DNA from: Fragum whitleyi
Taxonomy: Eukaryota > Mollusca > Bivalvia > Cardiida > Cardiidae
NCBI GenBank assembly: GCA_948146395.1
Contig: OX411555.1
Span: 45,642,065-45,706,064 of the forward strand
Direction of reading: 5' to 3'
DNA: 64,000 nucleotides
Of this stretch, positions 60,901-64,000 are shown piece by piece. Position numbers and translations under genes: made by a program. Under the pieces are notes generated by a model that had not been told where the DNA came from, searched no databases, and saw nothing but the letters and a program-made list of their open reading frames with translations. The first letter of the stretch is position 1; every line of letters starts with the position of its first letter.

Positions 60901-63900
60901 TGAACGAATCTCTCGATATGTCAACCTAAAATGATCCCTGTAAATTATTGATAATGCGATCCAATTTATTTAGTTTGACCCTCAACAAATTACGCCAGAA
61001 AAGAATGATAGAAGAGAAGTTGGCGCAGAGAAGGGCTCATCAGATGGAGAAGTTACAGCTAAAACAACATAAGGAAGTGGAGGTATGGGGCATTGTCTTA
61101 AGGTAGTTGACCCATAATAGTTCTGCAACATTTCGGGAGTAATGAATTTTCACAGTTTTTGCCAAGGTTTCCTGATGATTTTCTTTTAGAAACCTTGGTT
61201 AACATTGTGAAAGAACATGTGGTCTGAAATGTTGTGGAACTATTACAATTCCACTACCTTAAATGTTTTTCCATGGATTATAGAGAAATAACAGTAGATT
61301 ATCATTTGATAAACTCACTGTCTAACCAGTGAAATTATCAAAAACGTATACCCCGCCGTGCGGCCATTTTACGATTATCTTTGCGAGGAAAAAAAGTGAT
61401 GTCATCATGAATGTAGTATAGCAGTTACATGCAAACTGACACAATTTACAAAATTTGTCCTGATTGTCTCATTTTAGGATAATTTTGATTTTTAGCAAAA
61501 AAGATTGCTATTTCATTTTTGAAGTTATTTTACTTACGTAGGTATAATAAAACAAGGTAAGTAGTCAGTCTTCAGGGTCAATCATTTAGTGGTCAATCTT
61601 CAAGGTCAATCATTTAATAGTCAGTCTTCAAGGTCAATCATTAAGTATTCAATCTTCAAGGTCAATCATTTAATAGTCAGTCTTTAAGGTCAATCATTAA
61701 GTATTCAATCTTCTAGGTCAATCATTTAGTAGTCAGTCTTCAAGGTCAATCTTTTAATAGTCTCAAAGGTCAATCATTTAGTAGTCAATCTACAAGGTCA
61801 TTCATTTAGTAGTCAGTCTTCAAGGTCAATCATTTAGTAGTCAGTCTTCAAGGTAAATAATTTAGTAGTCAGTCTTTCAATGTCAATTATTTAGAAGTCA
61901 TTCTTCAAGGTCGATCATTTAGTAGTCAGTCTTCAAGGTCAATCATTTAGTAGTCAGTCTTCAAGGTTGATCAATTTTGATTTTGTCTATTTCAAAGACA
62001 TTAGTGTGCTACTAACATATCTTGTTGTAATCAGCAAATAGTAAAAAGATAACTCCCTACACTAAAACAAACTTTTATAAATTGTGATTTTGTTTTGCTT
62101 AAGAACTCTTTAAAACTATAGAATTCCTCATAGATTTCTTTAAAAAAGAAATAAGAATAGACTTGAAAAAATTGCAAAAAGATGCAAACAGCAATAATCT
62201 AATTTAAGTTGTGTCCATGAATATCCATGCATTCTGTTTGGCTGCAAAGTAGATTTTATTCATCATAAAAAAAGATATTTTGAATATACAGCTTTTTAGC
62301 TCGCCCGGGACGAAAGTCTCGGAAGAGCTATTGTCATACCCTCGGATGTCGGCGTCAGCGTCGGTGTCGGCGTCCGCATTAGGTTAAAGTTTTTTATTTC
62401 TGTCAATATTTATCCTAGTGGCTTTATTTTTTACAGAAACACTCATTAGGGCATAGGCTTTCATTTGAGACCAACATCCATGTCGAAATGACCTTTAGAC
62501 TGTGACCTTGACCCTTTCAAAAAAACTTTAACCAAAAACTTTAACCAAAAAAACTTTAACCTTGCTTATATTTTCTGTAAGCTTTAAACTAGAGACATCA
62601 TTACTCCATATGCACTCTCATTATGTGATAGGCTTTCACCATAGACAAAGGTCCTTGACAATTTGACCTTGACCTTGACCCTTTGTGGACTTAGAAAAAC
62701 TTTAACCAAAAAATTTTAACCAAAAACTTTAACCTTGCATATATTTTTTTAATGCTCTAACCTAGGGACATCATAGCTTCATATATATACTCACCAGGTG
62801 ATAGGCTTTCACCAGAGACCAAGGTCCTTCACAATTTGACCTTGACCTTTACCATTTGTGGACTTAGAAAAACTTTAACTAAAAACTTTAACCAAAAACT
62901 TTAACCTTGCTTATTATTTTCTGAATGCTTTAACCTAGGGACATCATTACTTCATATACATAGTCACCAAATGAAAGGCTTTCACCAGAAACCAAGGGCC
63001 TTGACAATTTTACCTTGACCTTGACCTTTTATGGACTTGGAAAAACTTAAACTGAAAAACTTTAACCAAAAATTTAACCTTGCTTATATTTTCTAAATGC
63101 TTTACTCAGGGACATTATTACTTCATACACATACTCACTAGGTGATAGGCTTCTACAGAGACCAAGGTCCTTCACAATTTGACCTTGAACTTGACCTTTT
63201 GTGGACTTACAAAAATTTTAAAGAAAAACTTCATGTTTGATACAAAGAAATTCCATTGGTAACCTCATCAGCTTGTAGGCTTTCACTTTACCCTAACCTT
63301 ATACATGCAATTAAAACAAAAAGTTTTTATATTTCTTAATTAATACTCAAACAGATATATATAAGATCATGGACTTTAGCATTGAAAGAAACCACTTTGA
63401 ACTTCGGTCTTCGGTCAAGCGCTGTTTGTGACAAGCAGCTGTTTGGGCGAGCTACGTTGTCCGTGGACAACTCTTGTTATAAGCTTCTACACAAAAAAGT
63501 ACCATAATAAACCTGTTTTGTTATTAAAAAATCTTTATATATTTGCATTATGAATTTAAAGTTTAAGACAAAAATAGAGTAAATGTTGATTTCATGAAGT
63601 TATAAAACAAAAATCCTTATTACATTCATGTATGAAATGGCTTCGCAAATTCATACAGCTTGATGCCATCTAAATTTAAAAAGAATGAAGTATGAAAAAT
63701 TAGTTAAACAACATTTAGAGAACATTGTTAGAGAAAGAGATTAAGAAATTGTTTACTTTAAGCAATTTATCATTTTCCCACTTGGTTTTTGTGACTATTT
63801 TCTCTTCAGTGTGGTGTATTATGAGGACAGGAATGATTTCATATTCTGTAATTTGCTCAACGTTTGTATAACAAACTTTGATTAACATTTATTGCACAGA

Positions 63901-64000
63901 CACAGAGAAGACGCATGGAAAATAACGCAGAGGAATCTGACGACGAAAGTCGTCATCAACAAGCAGAATTGATGAAGGAACATGTAGAACAGAAGATGGC
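28637..64000 (+). CDS. EVC2: Limbin/EVC2-like type I membrane protein with long coiled-coil tail, 3'-partial, 22 exons
   Basis: Exons: 28637-28789, 31427-31573, 36388-36601, 37719-37813, 38663-38734, 39467-39598, 40011-40031, 40863-40883, 41837-41866, 44155-44246, 44964-45133, 45749-45900, 47545-47625, 49521-49631, 50303-50527, 51661-51740, 55501-55733, 56143-56334, 58033-58240, 59530-59622, 60974-61082, 63900-64000. All AG/GT borders agree in phase and give 910 codons, continuing past the edge. Residues 1-18 are a signal peptide (ASITLLILLFLVPTVYC). Residues 19-227 form a beta-rich ectodomain with N-glycosylation sequons (N40, N49 and others) and two cysteines, C197 and C217. Residues 235-257 form one transmembrane helix, followed by HRKRTK. 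From about residue 384 the tail is heptad-like Lys/Glu/Gln/Leu coiled coil. Limbin/EVC2 has this topology and length range; with EVC it tethers Smoothened at the base of primary cilia in Hedgehog signalling. The name rests on architecture only; another coiled-coil membrane protein is possible. Confidence 0.6.
28862..29045. mobile_element. Palindromic element, GTACTCATTTGAA family, copy 1
   Basis: The core GGTACTCATTTGAATTGCTC and GAGACGATTCAAATAAGTAT pair, with outer arms of TTAATTTCTCATTAAAACCC type. Related palindromes: 15690-15780, 39300-39425, 41130-41240, 52672-52745, 55235-55305. Confidence 0.65.
29088..30392. mobile_element. GGGTTTGACACTAA-family element interrupted by another element
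   Basis: Left end CAGGGTTTGACACTAAGGAG, right end CTCAGGAGTTAGTGTCAAC; the internal palindrome GAAGAAATTGCTTATAACCA then GCAATTTCTTC. The insertion 29383-30280 splits it. Confidence 0.65.
29383..30280. mobile_element. 898-bp nested element with TCAGGGTTTT termini
   Basis: Inverted 10-bp ends TCAGGGTTTT and AAAACCCTGA, flanked by CAA on both sides. It contains repeats of TTTTGACTCTTGGAAATTT, an AT-rich tract and a run of 22 G at 30147-30168. No coding frame is seen. Confidence 0.7.
30636..31014. repeat. Dispersed repeat with AGGGGTCAAAAC motifs
   Basis: Left GTAGGGCTCCTGCTAGC, right GTCAAACACATGCCCTGCA. Several GGGGTCAAAA repeats lie inside. A related end is at 56860-56905. Confidence 0.45.
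31427..31573 (+). CDS. EVC2: Limbin-like exon 2 (ectodomain)
   Basis: Acceptor TTATTATTCAG, donor GAG-GTAATT; 49 codons, phase 0. It encodes VYDVVNKPAAINNGGNVFTY and onward to MIVTTTIE, with alternating hydrophobic residues typical of beta strands. Confidence 0.8.
31790..32200 (+). mobile_element. Diverged SINE
   Basis: GGATTAGCAGCTAGAGTCTC, AGAGAAATACCAGGCATCCA and the tail GTTAAACCCCATTCAAAC followed by AAATAAAACAAAA match the 49676-49920 SINE body and tail. Confidence 0.6.
32300..32420 (-). other. tRNA-like B-box region, minus strand
   Basis: The reverse complement has GTGGTTCGAGTCAC, a B-box match, and an upstream helix-like stretch. It is probably a SINE head; no cloverleaf is complete. 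Confidence 0.35.
32693..33369 (+). repeat. Family D element
   Basis: A perfect 15-bp subterminal inverted repeat, TATACGCCCGAAGGG (32696-32710) and CCCTTCGGGCGTATA (33329-33343). A GTCCGTCCGTCCGTC microsatellite lies at the 5' side, then core units with CTCCTCCTAAACTATCAATG. It ends GCTCTTGTTT. Confidence 0.8.
33370..33640 (-). repeat. Family F fragment, minus strand, truncated
   Basis: Reverse complement of 62293-62560: GGTTAAAGTTTTTGGTTAAA, then CATCCGAGGGTATGACAATA, ending CCCGGGCTAGCTAA. It abuts the 3' end of family D at 33369. Confidence 0.75.
34200..36049. other. Intron sequence, few features
   Basis: AT-rich intron of the limbin-like gene. The one distinct spot is the GC-richer stretch at 35440-35510, listed separately. 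A related GACATGGRYAATTGATTGGT duplication occurs at 34104 and 34299. Confidence 0.4.
35450..35510 (+). promoter_or_regulatory. Possible intronic promoter element (CRE plus NRF1-like)
   Basis: TGACGTCA (35455-35462) is a perfect cAMP-response/ATF palindrome. GCGCATGTGC (35471-35480) is one base from the NRF1 palindrome GCGCATGCGC. CCAG-GTAAAA follows at about 35500 and could be a donor. Position in intron 2; no function shown. Confidence 0.3.
36050..36283. mobile_element. Foldback element with TCAGGGCCCGAGGTTAT ends, copy 1
   Basis: Left TCAGGGCCCGAGGTTATAAA, right AATAACCTTGGGCCCTGA. Internal arms of TTTTCTCAAATTTTAAATTC type. Copy 2 is 46455-46702. Confidence 0.7.
36388..36601 (+). CDS. 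EVC2: Limbin-like exon 3 (ectodomain core)
   Basis: Acceptor CCTTTTTAG, donor GTAAGT, 214 nt. It encodes KLGDESFQIFMFTVNPTNTV through AFIWRIGTLA and includes the sequon NVS. The strand-like pattern suggests an immunoglobulin-like or cadherin-like sandwich; no specific domain signature was identified. Confidence 0.85.
36999..37515 (+). repeat. 81-bp minisatellite, about six units
   Basis: Units contain GAGTTTGTCTGGGTATGCCA, AAGGTCA and AAATGAGTCATGGGTAAAAA. Because 81 is a multiple of three, a 166-codon minus-strand frame stays open; I regard that as an artefact. Confidence 0.85.
37719..37813 (+). CDS. EVC2: Limbin-like exon 4 (ectodomain)
   Basis: Acceptor TTATTATTCAG, donor TCT-GTGAGT. It encodes ANETANTTFTARVVRDEMVA and then FNQYDCMLTFNS, with sequons NET and NTT and cysteine C197. 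Confidence 0.85.
37945..38392 (+). repeat. Family C relative, 5'-truncated
   Basis: Two core units (GAGCATATCTCCTAAAGTAT, GGTGGATAGATCTCAT) precede GGTGGGGGGATGGC and an end hairpin GCTATGTCTGACATGGC plus TCTTGTT. Confidence 0.7.
38663..38734 (+). CDS. EVC2: Limbin-like exon 5 (membrane-proximal ectodomain)
   Basis: Acceptor CATATTTTAG, donor AGT-GTAAGT; 24 codons, phase 0, SGFVYYGPLTASVCLDRTID then ATTS. C217 is the likely disulphide partner of C197. Confidence 0.85.
39154..39243 (+). pseudogene. Upstream duplicate of the transmembrane exon, ending in a stop
   Basis: AATTTTCAG precedes 29 codons and TAG at 39241-39243. The translation VVYEHGYTALAFFMALLLGI continues into the membrane helix and stops one residue after it, where exon 6 has Tyr. 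Between the copies, five codon differences are synonymous and two are amino-acid changes (L/I, T/M). Homology continues past the stop with further damage, and no donor or AATAAA is obvious. It is either a decaying duplicate or an alternative terminal exon giving a tail-less membrane-anchored ectodomain. Confidence 0.65.
39467..39598 (+). CDS. EVC2: Limbin-like exon 6: transmembrane helix and stop-transfer
   Basis: Acceptor TAATTTCAG, donor AAT-GTAAGT; 44 codons, phase 0. The helix ALAFFMALILGIIIMVVILI is followed by the positively charged HRKRTKG, so the long tail is cytoplasmic. Confidence 0.85.
40011..40031 (+). CDS. EVC2: Limbin-like exon 7, 21-nt microexon
   Basis: Acceptor CTATTTCAG, donor CAG-GTGAAA. 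It encodes NPQSKRQ and is phase 0 at both ends, so it can be skipped without a frameshift. Confidence 0.55.
40136..40512. mobile_element. Diverged element with AAATTGCTTGTTTCCAGC palindrome
   Basis: The internal GTGGAAAATTAAGAAATTGC and AGCAATTTTTTCTTTTCCAC fold back. Ends of GGGTTTATACTAACTT type relate it to the GGGTTTGACACTAAC family. Confidence 0.5.
40863..40883 (+). CDS. EVC2: Limbin-like exon 8, 21-nt microexon
   Basis: Acceptor TTTTTCTCCAG, donor GAG-GTATTT. It encodes SENSNDE, phase 0 at both ends. The donor is not a strong match to consensus. Confidence 0.5.
41680..41750. repeat. Hairpin repeat ACTGCCTATA...TATAGGCAGT, copy 1
   Basis: The near-perfect palindrome runs GGCTCAGTGCAAAACTATTG to ACTGTTTCACGCTGAGCC. 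Other copies, all in introns of this gene: 46281-46352, 49354-49427, 49937-50007, 60754-60818. Confidence 0.8.
41837..41866 (+). CDS. EVC2: Limbin-like exon 9, 30-nt microexon
   Basis: Acceptor TGTTTCTAG, donor AAA-GTAAGT. It encodes AQPFYFPQSK, phase 0. An internal CAG at 41858-41860 could serve as a second acceptor, leaving a 6-nt exon. Confidence 0.55.
42030..42190 (+). mobile_element. SINE remnant
   Basis: GGGATGAGCAGATGGGGGCT and TTGTGAGAGAAACACCAGG resemble the SINE body at 49760-49850; head and tail are lost. Confidence 0.45.
42540..42704. mobile_element. Palindromic element, GGTAGTGGACCCGTAATAG family, copy 2
   Basis: TTAAGGTAGTGGACCC and GGTTCCACTACCTTAA are inverted ends. The centre CCGAGGTTTCCAAATGATTT then TCATTTGGAAACCTCGG is a near-perfect hairpin. 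Confidence 0.85.
42868..42952. repeat. Palindrome around GTGTAGACTAAGACCAGTC
   Basis: AGTGTAGACTAAGACCAG pairs with CTGATCTTAGCCTACACT. Related partial copies: 9727-9760, 11370-11430, 18905-18990, 43920-43975. Confidence 0.65.
43013..43244. mobile_element. Element with TTAACCCTTTCCTGTTTTAC ends, copy 1
   Basis: Ends TTAACCCTTTCCTGTTT and AACAGCAAAGGGTTAA are inverted. The internal palindrome is AAGAAATTGCTTGTAAGAAG. Copy 2 is 44268-44500; a half copy is at 32482-32600. Confidence 0.75.
43340..43615. mobile_element. Element with GAGAATTG...CAATTCTC palindrome, copy 1
   Basis: TTGGGAGAATTGAAAATTGT and ACAATTATCAATTCTCACAA pair around GCTCTGCCGAG. The block continues with TAACCTCTATTTGCC and CCGCATTATATCATTGTT. 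Copies: 50930-51240 (inverted) and 60180-60492. Confidence 0.7.
44155..44246 (+). CDS. EVC2: Limbin-like exon 10 (cytoplasmic)
   Basis: Acceptor CTGTTTTCAG, donor CAG-GTAAGT, 92 nt. It encodes QEHIMLERGRTIMMNEDEAV then GKKGHAINEYR. Confidence 0.8.
44268..44500. mobile_element. Element with TTAACCCTTTCCTGTTTTAC ends, copy 2
   Basis: Closely matches copy 1 at 43013-43244. It begins 22 bp after the donor of exon 10. The internal hairpin AAGAAATTGCTTGTGAGAAG then CAATTTCTTC is better preserved. Confidence 0.75.
44964..45133 (+). CDS. EVC2: Limbin-like exon 11 (cytoplasmic)
   Basis: Acceptor TTTTTACTAG, donor ACAG-GTTAGT, 170 nt. It encodes a segment containing GDSIVGVLGMKDKMQMHREI and ending ATELLITG. 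The donor is weaker than consensus. Confidence 0.8.
45180..45720. repeat. Dispersed repeat with long palindrome
   Basis: GTAGATTATCATTTGATAAA recurs at 61291. At 45335-45435, ATACCGGATTTATTAAACGA pairs with GTTTAATAAATTCGGTAT around a second stem, GATAAAAACGAGGCTGCG then CCGAGTTTTTATC. Confidence 0.6.
45749..45900 (+). CDS. EVC2: Limbin-like exon 12 (start of coiled coil)
   Basis: Acceptor CTAATCCAG, donor AGA-GTAAGT, 152 nt. It encodes LHTNNDINKGTLDTVLGNAK and a Lys/Glu/Gln-rich helix ending KKISAKNR. Confidence 0.85.
45937..46218 (+). repeat. Family E element, short copy
   Basis: Start TTTTTATGCCCTTGGCATTG, then TGTCCATCTGTAGAC; core with CAAGGTCAAG. Near the end GGGGCATTTTTTTCCCC, then ACATCTTGTTT. 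Confidence 0.6.
46455..46702. mobile_element. Foldback element with GGGCCCGAGGTTAT ends, copy 2
   Basis: Left GGGCCCGAGGTTATGAAACT, right AGTTTTATAACCTCAGGCC. Internal AACAACTTATTAATATTATC matches 36146-36170. Confidence 0.7.
47545..47625 (+). CDS. EVC2: Limbin-like exon 13 (coiled coil)
   Basis: Acceptor GCCACTTCAG, donor AAG-GTTGGT. It has 27 codons, ALMNSMLERQRNEKKELVSK then TQGLPEK, phase 0. Confidence 0.8.
47726..48012 (+). repeat. Minimal element of the same architecture, single core unit (family I)
   Basis: Start TTTTTAGCTCGGCTGTTTTC, then GTCGTTGTCATTGTG-type microsatellite, one core unit, then ACTCGACAGCCAAGCG (inverted relative to GCTCGGCTGT), the perfect hairpin GCACCGTAGGCGGTGC and TCTTGTTC. 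Confidence 0.7.
48250..49098 (+). repeat. Family B tandem-core element, second copy
   Basis: Start TTTTTAGCTTCACTGGCTG, GTCCGTCCGTGCGTCC, about five core units with GGGCGGAGGTCATTTCTC. End GCCTGTGGAGCGACTC, the hairpin AAGCCATTCATGGCTT and TCTAGTTT. Confidence 0.8.
49457..49538 (+). repeat. 41-bp tandem duplication spanning the exon 14 acceptor
   Basis: Copies 49457-49497 and 49498-49538 differ at two positions (TTGTAG versus TTATAG, and GAACTA versus GATCTA). Each carries a polypyrimidine-poor 3' splice site and the first 18 nt of exon. Confidence 0.9.
49521..49631 (+). CDS. EVC2: Limbin-like exon 14 (coiled coil), acceptor region duplicated
   Basis: Acceptor TATCTTATAG at 49520, donor AAG-GTAAGG; 37 codons, ERADLLNLMNEQHMSEQNAE onward, phase 0. 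A near-identical acceptor ends 41 bp upstream at 49479. Using that one shifts the frame and meets TAA after 19 codons, so the downstream site is the coding one. Confidence 0.85.
49676..49920 (+). mobile_element. tRNA-derived SINE
   Basis: Head with TAGTAGGTAGTGTG (A-box-like) and GAGGTCGCGGATTCAATCCC (B-box). Body GTAGACCTATGTGGGATAGC, GGAGGCTAGGAAAGG; tail AAAACCCCATTCAAATTAAA then CAAACAAAC. Confidence 0.75.
50303..50527 (+). CDS. EVC2: Limbin-like exon 15 (coiled coil)
   Basis: Acceptor ATTTTGCAG, donor GCT-GTAAGC; 75 codons, phase 0. It starts EFAIRKRMGLKEIQLQALKD and ends MALEEKLAKRKALAQAA, strongly heptad-like. Confidence 0.9.
50530..50650. repeat. Foldback repeat after exon 15
   Basis: CGTGAAAAGGGACCATTGGG and the palindrome CAGACTGCGTGGATTGCGCA then GACTG match 18770-18850. 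It lies right after the exon 15 donor, so the exon appears longer in open-frame view than it is. Confidence 0.6.
50930..51240. mobile_element. Element with GAGAATTG palindrome, inverted copy
   Basis: CACATGGATATTTTTAGAAC, GCGGTTATTTTTAGAAACAT and GAATTGATAATTGTCTCAGC are reverse complements of segments of 43340-43615 and 60180-60492. Confidence 0.7.
51350..51620. mobile_element. Element with GGCGTAACT-type ends, copy 2
   Basis: AGCAAGGGTGTAGCTCCCAT at the left; CCTAGTTACGCCTATGCT at the right is its inverted counterpart. Aligns with 25688-25965. Confidence 0.6.
51661..51740 (+). CDS. EVC2: Limbin-like exon 16
   Basis: Acceptor TTTAATTTACAG, donor AAA-GTAAGG, 80 nt. It encodes ETQEEDNDDVLNTIAGQQIA then MIEKLK. 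Confidence 0.85.
52243..52340. repeat. Foldback repeat, GTGAACAACA family
   Basis: TTTTGTGAATAACAAAATTT and AAAGCTAGTGTTGTTCACTC are the inverted arms; same family as 2484-2735 and 15848-15930. Confidence 0.6.
52769..54139 (+). repeat. Family C tandem-core element, complete
   Basis: Perfect 12-bp subterminal inverted repeat, GTCCCCCACCTG (52774-52785) and CAGGTGGGGGAC (54092-54103). The 5' hairpin GTCCCCCACC...GGTTGGGGGAC precedes GTCTGTCTGTCCGTCCGTCC. About seven 160-bp units (CTAGCAACTTCAAACTTTGT) follow. The end is the hairpin GTATTGCATCGCAATAC, then CACTTGTTC. Confidence 0.9.
54431..54848 (+). repeat. Family E element, copy 2
   Basis: Start TTTTTATGCCCCAGTATCGA, then CGTCTGTCTGTCCGTCCGTC. 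Two core units with GATACAAAGCTAATCTTTGG and AAGGTCATCTGTCAAGG. End AAAATCTTGTTTG. Confidence 0.7.
54890..55200 (+). repeat. Family E element, copy 3
   Basis: Start TTATGGCCCCGCATCGAAAG, then a (GTCT)n microsatellite, one core unit, the hairpin GTGTTTCACAAACAC (55177-55191) and ATCTTGTTT. Confidence 0.75.
55501..55733 (+). CDS. EVC2: Limbin-like exon 17 (coiled coil)
   Basis: Acceptor TTCCAAACAG, donor ATAG-GTAGGT, 233 nt. It encodes TKSINAADANQMIDKAKADM and on to CQEMQADGPI, phase 1 out. Confidence 0.9.
56143..56334 (+). CDS. EVC2: Limbin-like exon 18
   Basis: Acceptor GTAAATTTCAG, donor GATG-GTAAGT, 192 nt. It encodes PAEYADGRLKLTSQQRLEKS and ends GLIATLPKD. Confidence 0.9.
56353..56482. 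mobile_element. MITE with GCATTCAGGATGACA ends, copy 2
   Basis: CTGCATTCAGGATGACAAAA and TTTTGTCATCATGAATGCAG are inverted ends; the inner arms are TTTGCAAATTATAACC and GGGTATAATTTGCAAA. Confidence 0.75.
56928..57303 (+). repeat. Family A element, 3'-truncated
   Basis: Start TTTTTAGCTCACCTGAGC, then GTGCGTCGTCCGTCGTC, two and a half core units, cut at 57303 where a family B 5' end begins. Confidence 0.75.
57304..57430 (+). repeat. Family B 5' end fragment
   Basis: TTTTTAGCTCCACTGGCC, the hairpin CTGGCCGAAGGCCAG, and GTCCGTGCGTCCGTCCGTC; the core stops after the first bases. Confidence 0.75.
57650..57970 (+). repeat. Family E element, copy 4
   Basis: Start TTTTTATACCCCTGCATCAA, then GTCTGTCTGTCTGTATGTC, one diverged core, then GTGTTTCACAAAAACATC and TTTTTT where others have TTGTTT. 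Confidence 0.65.
58033..58240 (+). CDS. EVC2: Limbin-like exon 19 (coiled coil)
   Basis: Acceptor CTTATTCTAG, donor CAG-GTATGA, 208 nt. It encodes TTDDTLRKLMQEHEREVEAL to DYEENVVR, with dense Gln/Arg/Glu heptads. Confidence 0.9.
58256..58493. mobile_element. MITE of the GAGCCTGTG family, copy 3
   Basis: Ends GAGCCTGTGCGTGAGATTTC and GAAATATCACGCACAGGCTC are perfect but for one or two bases. It begins 16 bp after the donor of exon 19. Confidence 0.85.
58775..58917. mobile_element. MITE with GCCCTGTATTCAGGATGACA ends, copy 3
   Basis: Inverted ends GCCCTGTATTCAGGATGACA and ATCATTCTGAACGCAGAGC; more diverged than the copies at 7994 and 56353. Confidence 0.65.
58950..59345. repeat. Dispersed repeat, copy 2
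   Basis: Matches 23041-23440. The centre is a clean palindrome, TATTGCTAATTTCATCCA then TGTTGGATGAAATTAGCAAT. Confidence 0.6.
59530..59622 (+). CDS. EVC2: Limbin-like exon 20
   Basis: Acceptor TCTCTTCAG, donor AATAA-GTAAGT, 93 nt. It encodes KLVYSQVSISDDERERILKE then HEKQMVQLEN. Confidence 0.85.
59854..60043. mobile_element. MITE of the GAGCCTGTG family, copy 4 (shorter)
   Basis: Left GAGCCTGTGCATGACATCTC, right AATGTCACGCCAAGCTC. About 45 bp shorter than copy 3. Confidence 0.7.
60180..60492. mobile_element. Element with GAGAATTG palindrome, copy 3
   Basis: GAGAGAATTGATCATTGTTG and GACAATTTTCAATTCTCACA pair; then CCGCATTATATCATTGTTCT, as at 43340-43615. Confidence 0.7.
60974..61082 (+). 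CDS. EVC2: Limbin-like exon 21
   Basis: Acceptor AATTTATTTAG, donor GAG-GTATGG, 109 nt. It encodes LTLNKLRQKRMIEEKLAQRR and ends KQHKEVE. Confidence 0.85.
61098..61262. mobile_element. Palindromic element, GGTAGTGGACCCGTAATAG family, copy 3
   Basis: TTAAGGTAGTTGACCC and ATTCCACTACCTTAA ends. It starts 16 bp after the exon 21 donor. Confidence 0.8.
61563..61975 (+). repeat. 28-bp minisatellite, about 15 units
   Basis: The unit is AGTAGTCAGTCTTCAAGGTC then AATCATTT, with some units showing internal deletions. Confidence 0.85.
62293..63479 (+). repeat. Family F tandem-core element, complete
   Basis: Perfect subterminal inverted repeat TAGCTCGCCC (62297-62306) and GGGCGAGCTA (63445-63454). The 5' GGCGTCAGCGTCGGTGTCGG microsatellite is followed by about five 155-bp units with AAAAACTTTAACC and GGTGATAGGCTTTCACCAG. 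The end is the perfect hairpin GTTGTCCGTGGACAAC (63456-63471) and TCTTGTTA. Confidence 0.85.
63714..63785. repeat. Degenerate palindrome before exon 22
   Basis: AAGAAATTGTTTACTTTAAG then CAATTTATCATTTTCCC, related to the AAGAAATTGCTT hairpins found at 29333, 40259, 43139 and 44392. Confidence 0.5.
63900..64000 (+). CDS. EVC2: Limbin-like exon 22, cut by the window edge
   Basis: Acceptor TTATTGCACAG. It is open to the last base: TQRRRMENNAEESDDESRHQ then QAELMKEHVEQKM. The gene clearly continues to the right. Confidence 0.85.

Noticed and set aside
1..64000. Bacterial-type operon, defence system or viral genome
   Set aside because: No such genes are present; everything coding is spliced and eukaryotic.

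Overview
The window is nuclear DNA of a metazoan. Interrupted genes with GT-AG introns of 0.3-6 kb, tRNA-derived SINEs and a dense load of short non-autonomous elements show this. The elements beginning TTTTTAGCTCACCTGAGC, followed by a CGTC/CTGT microsatellite and tandem core units of about 145-180 bp, resemble what I know as the pearl/BIV160/Helentron-associated class of bivalve genomes. A bivalve mollusc is my best guess. I see no bacterial genes, operons, CRISPR arrays or autonomous transposase/polymerase genes.

Two protein-coding genes, both on the + strand, can be assembled exon by exon with consistent reading phase. (1) 1806-13255 is the 3' part of a NUP42 (NUPL2/CG1) nucleoporin gene: five exons, 324 visible codons, ending in an FG-repeat domain and a C-terminal GLE1-binding-type motif. 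Its N-terminus lies upstream of the window. (2) 28637 to beyond 64000 is the 5' part of a long gene for a type I membrane protein: signal peptide, glycosylated beta-rich ectodomain, one transmembrane helix, then a very long charged coiled-coil tail. Twenty-two exons give 910 codons before the window ends. The topology fits limbin/EVC2, the ciliary Hedgehog-pathway protein, but I could not search a database, so the name is tentative.

Layout: 1-1750, element-rich intron of NUP42; 1806-4386, three small NUP42 exons; 4955-9632, a Russian-doll stack of tandem-core elements; 9700-12300, SINE, MITEs and a degraded array; 12504-13255, last NUP42 exon; 13317-15215, a long tandem-core element starting 62 bp after the stop codon; 15.2-28.6 kb, intergenic (SINEs, foldback elements, a Tc1/mariner-like element, a second tandem-core array); 28.6-64 kb, the limbin-like gene, whose introns carry most of the remaining repeats.

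The most interesting points are: (a) at least seven sequence-unrelated element families share one architecture (subterminal inverted repeats, 5' pyrimidine microsatellite, tandem core, 3' stem-loop followed by CTTGTT or CTAGTT), which suggests one mobilisation machinery; (b) the transmembrane exon of the limbin-like gene is tandemly duplicated, and the first copy ends in a stop just after the membrane helix; (c) a 41-bp tandem duplication copies a 3' splice site; (d) three exons of 21, 21 and 30 nt, all phase 0, follow the transmembrane exon. The genes and splice sites were read by eye; no alignment, splice predictor or transcript was available.
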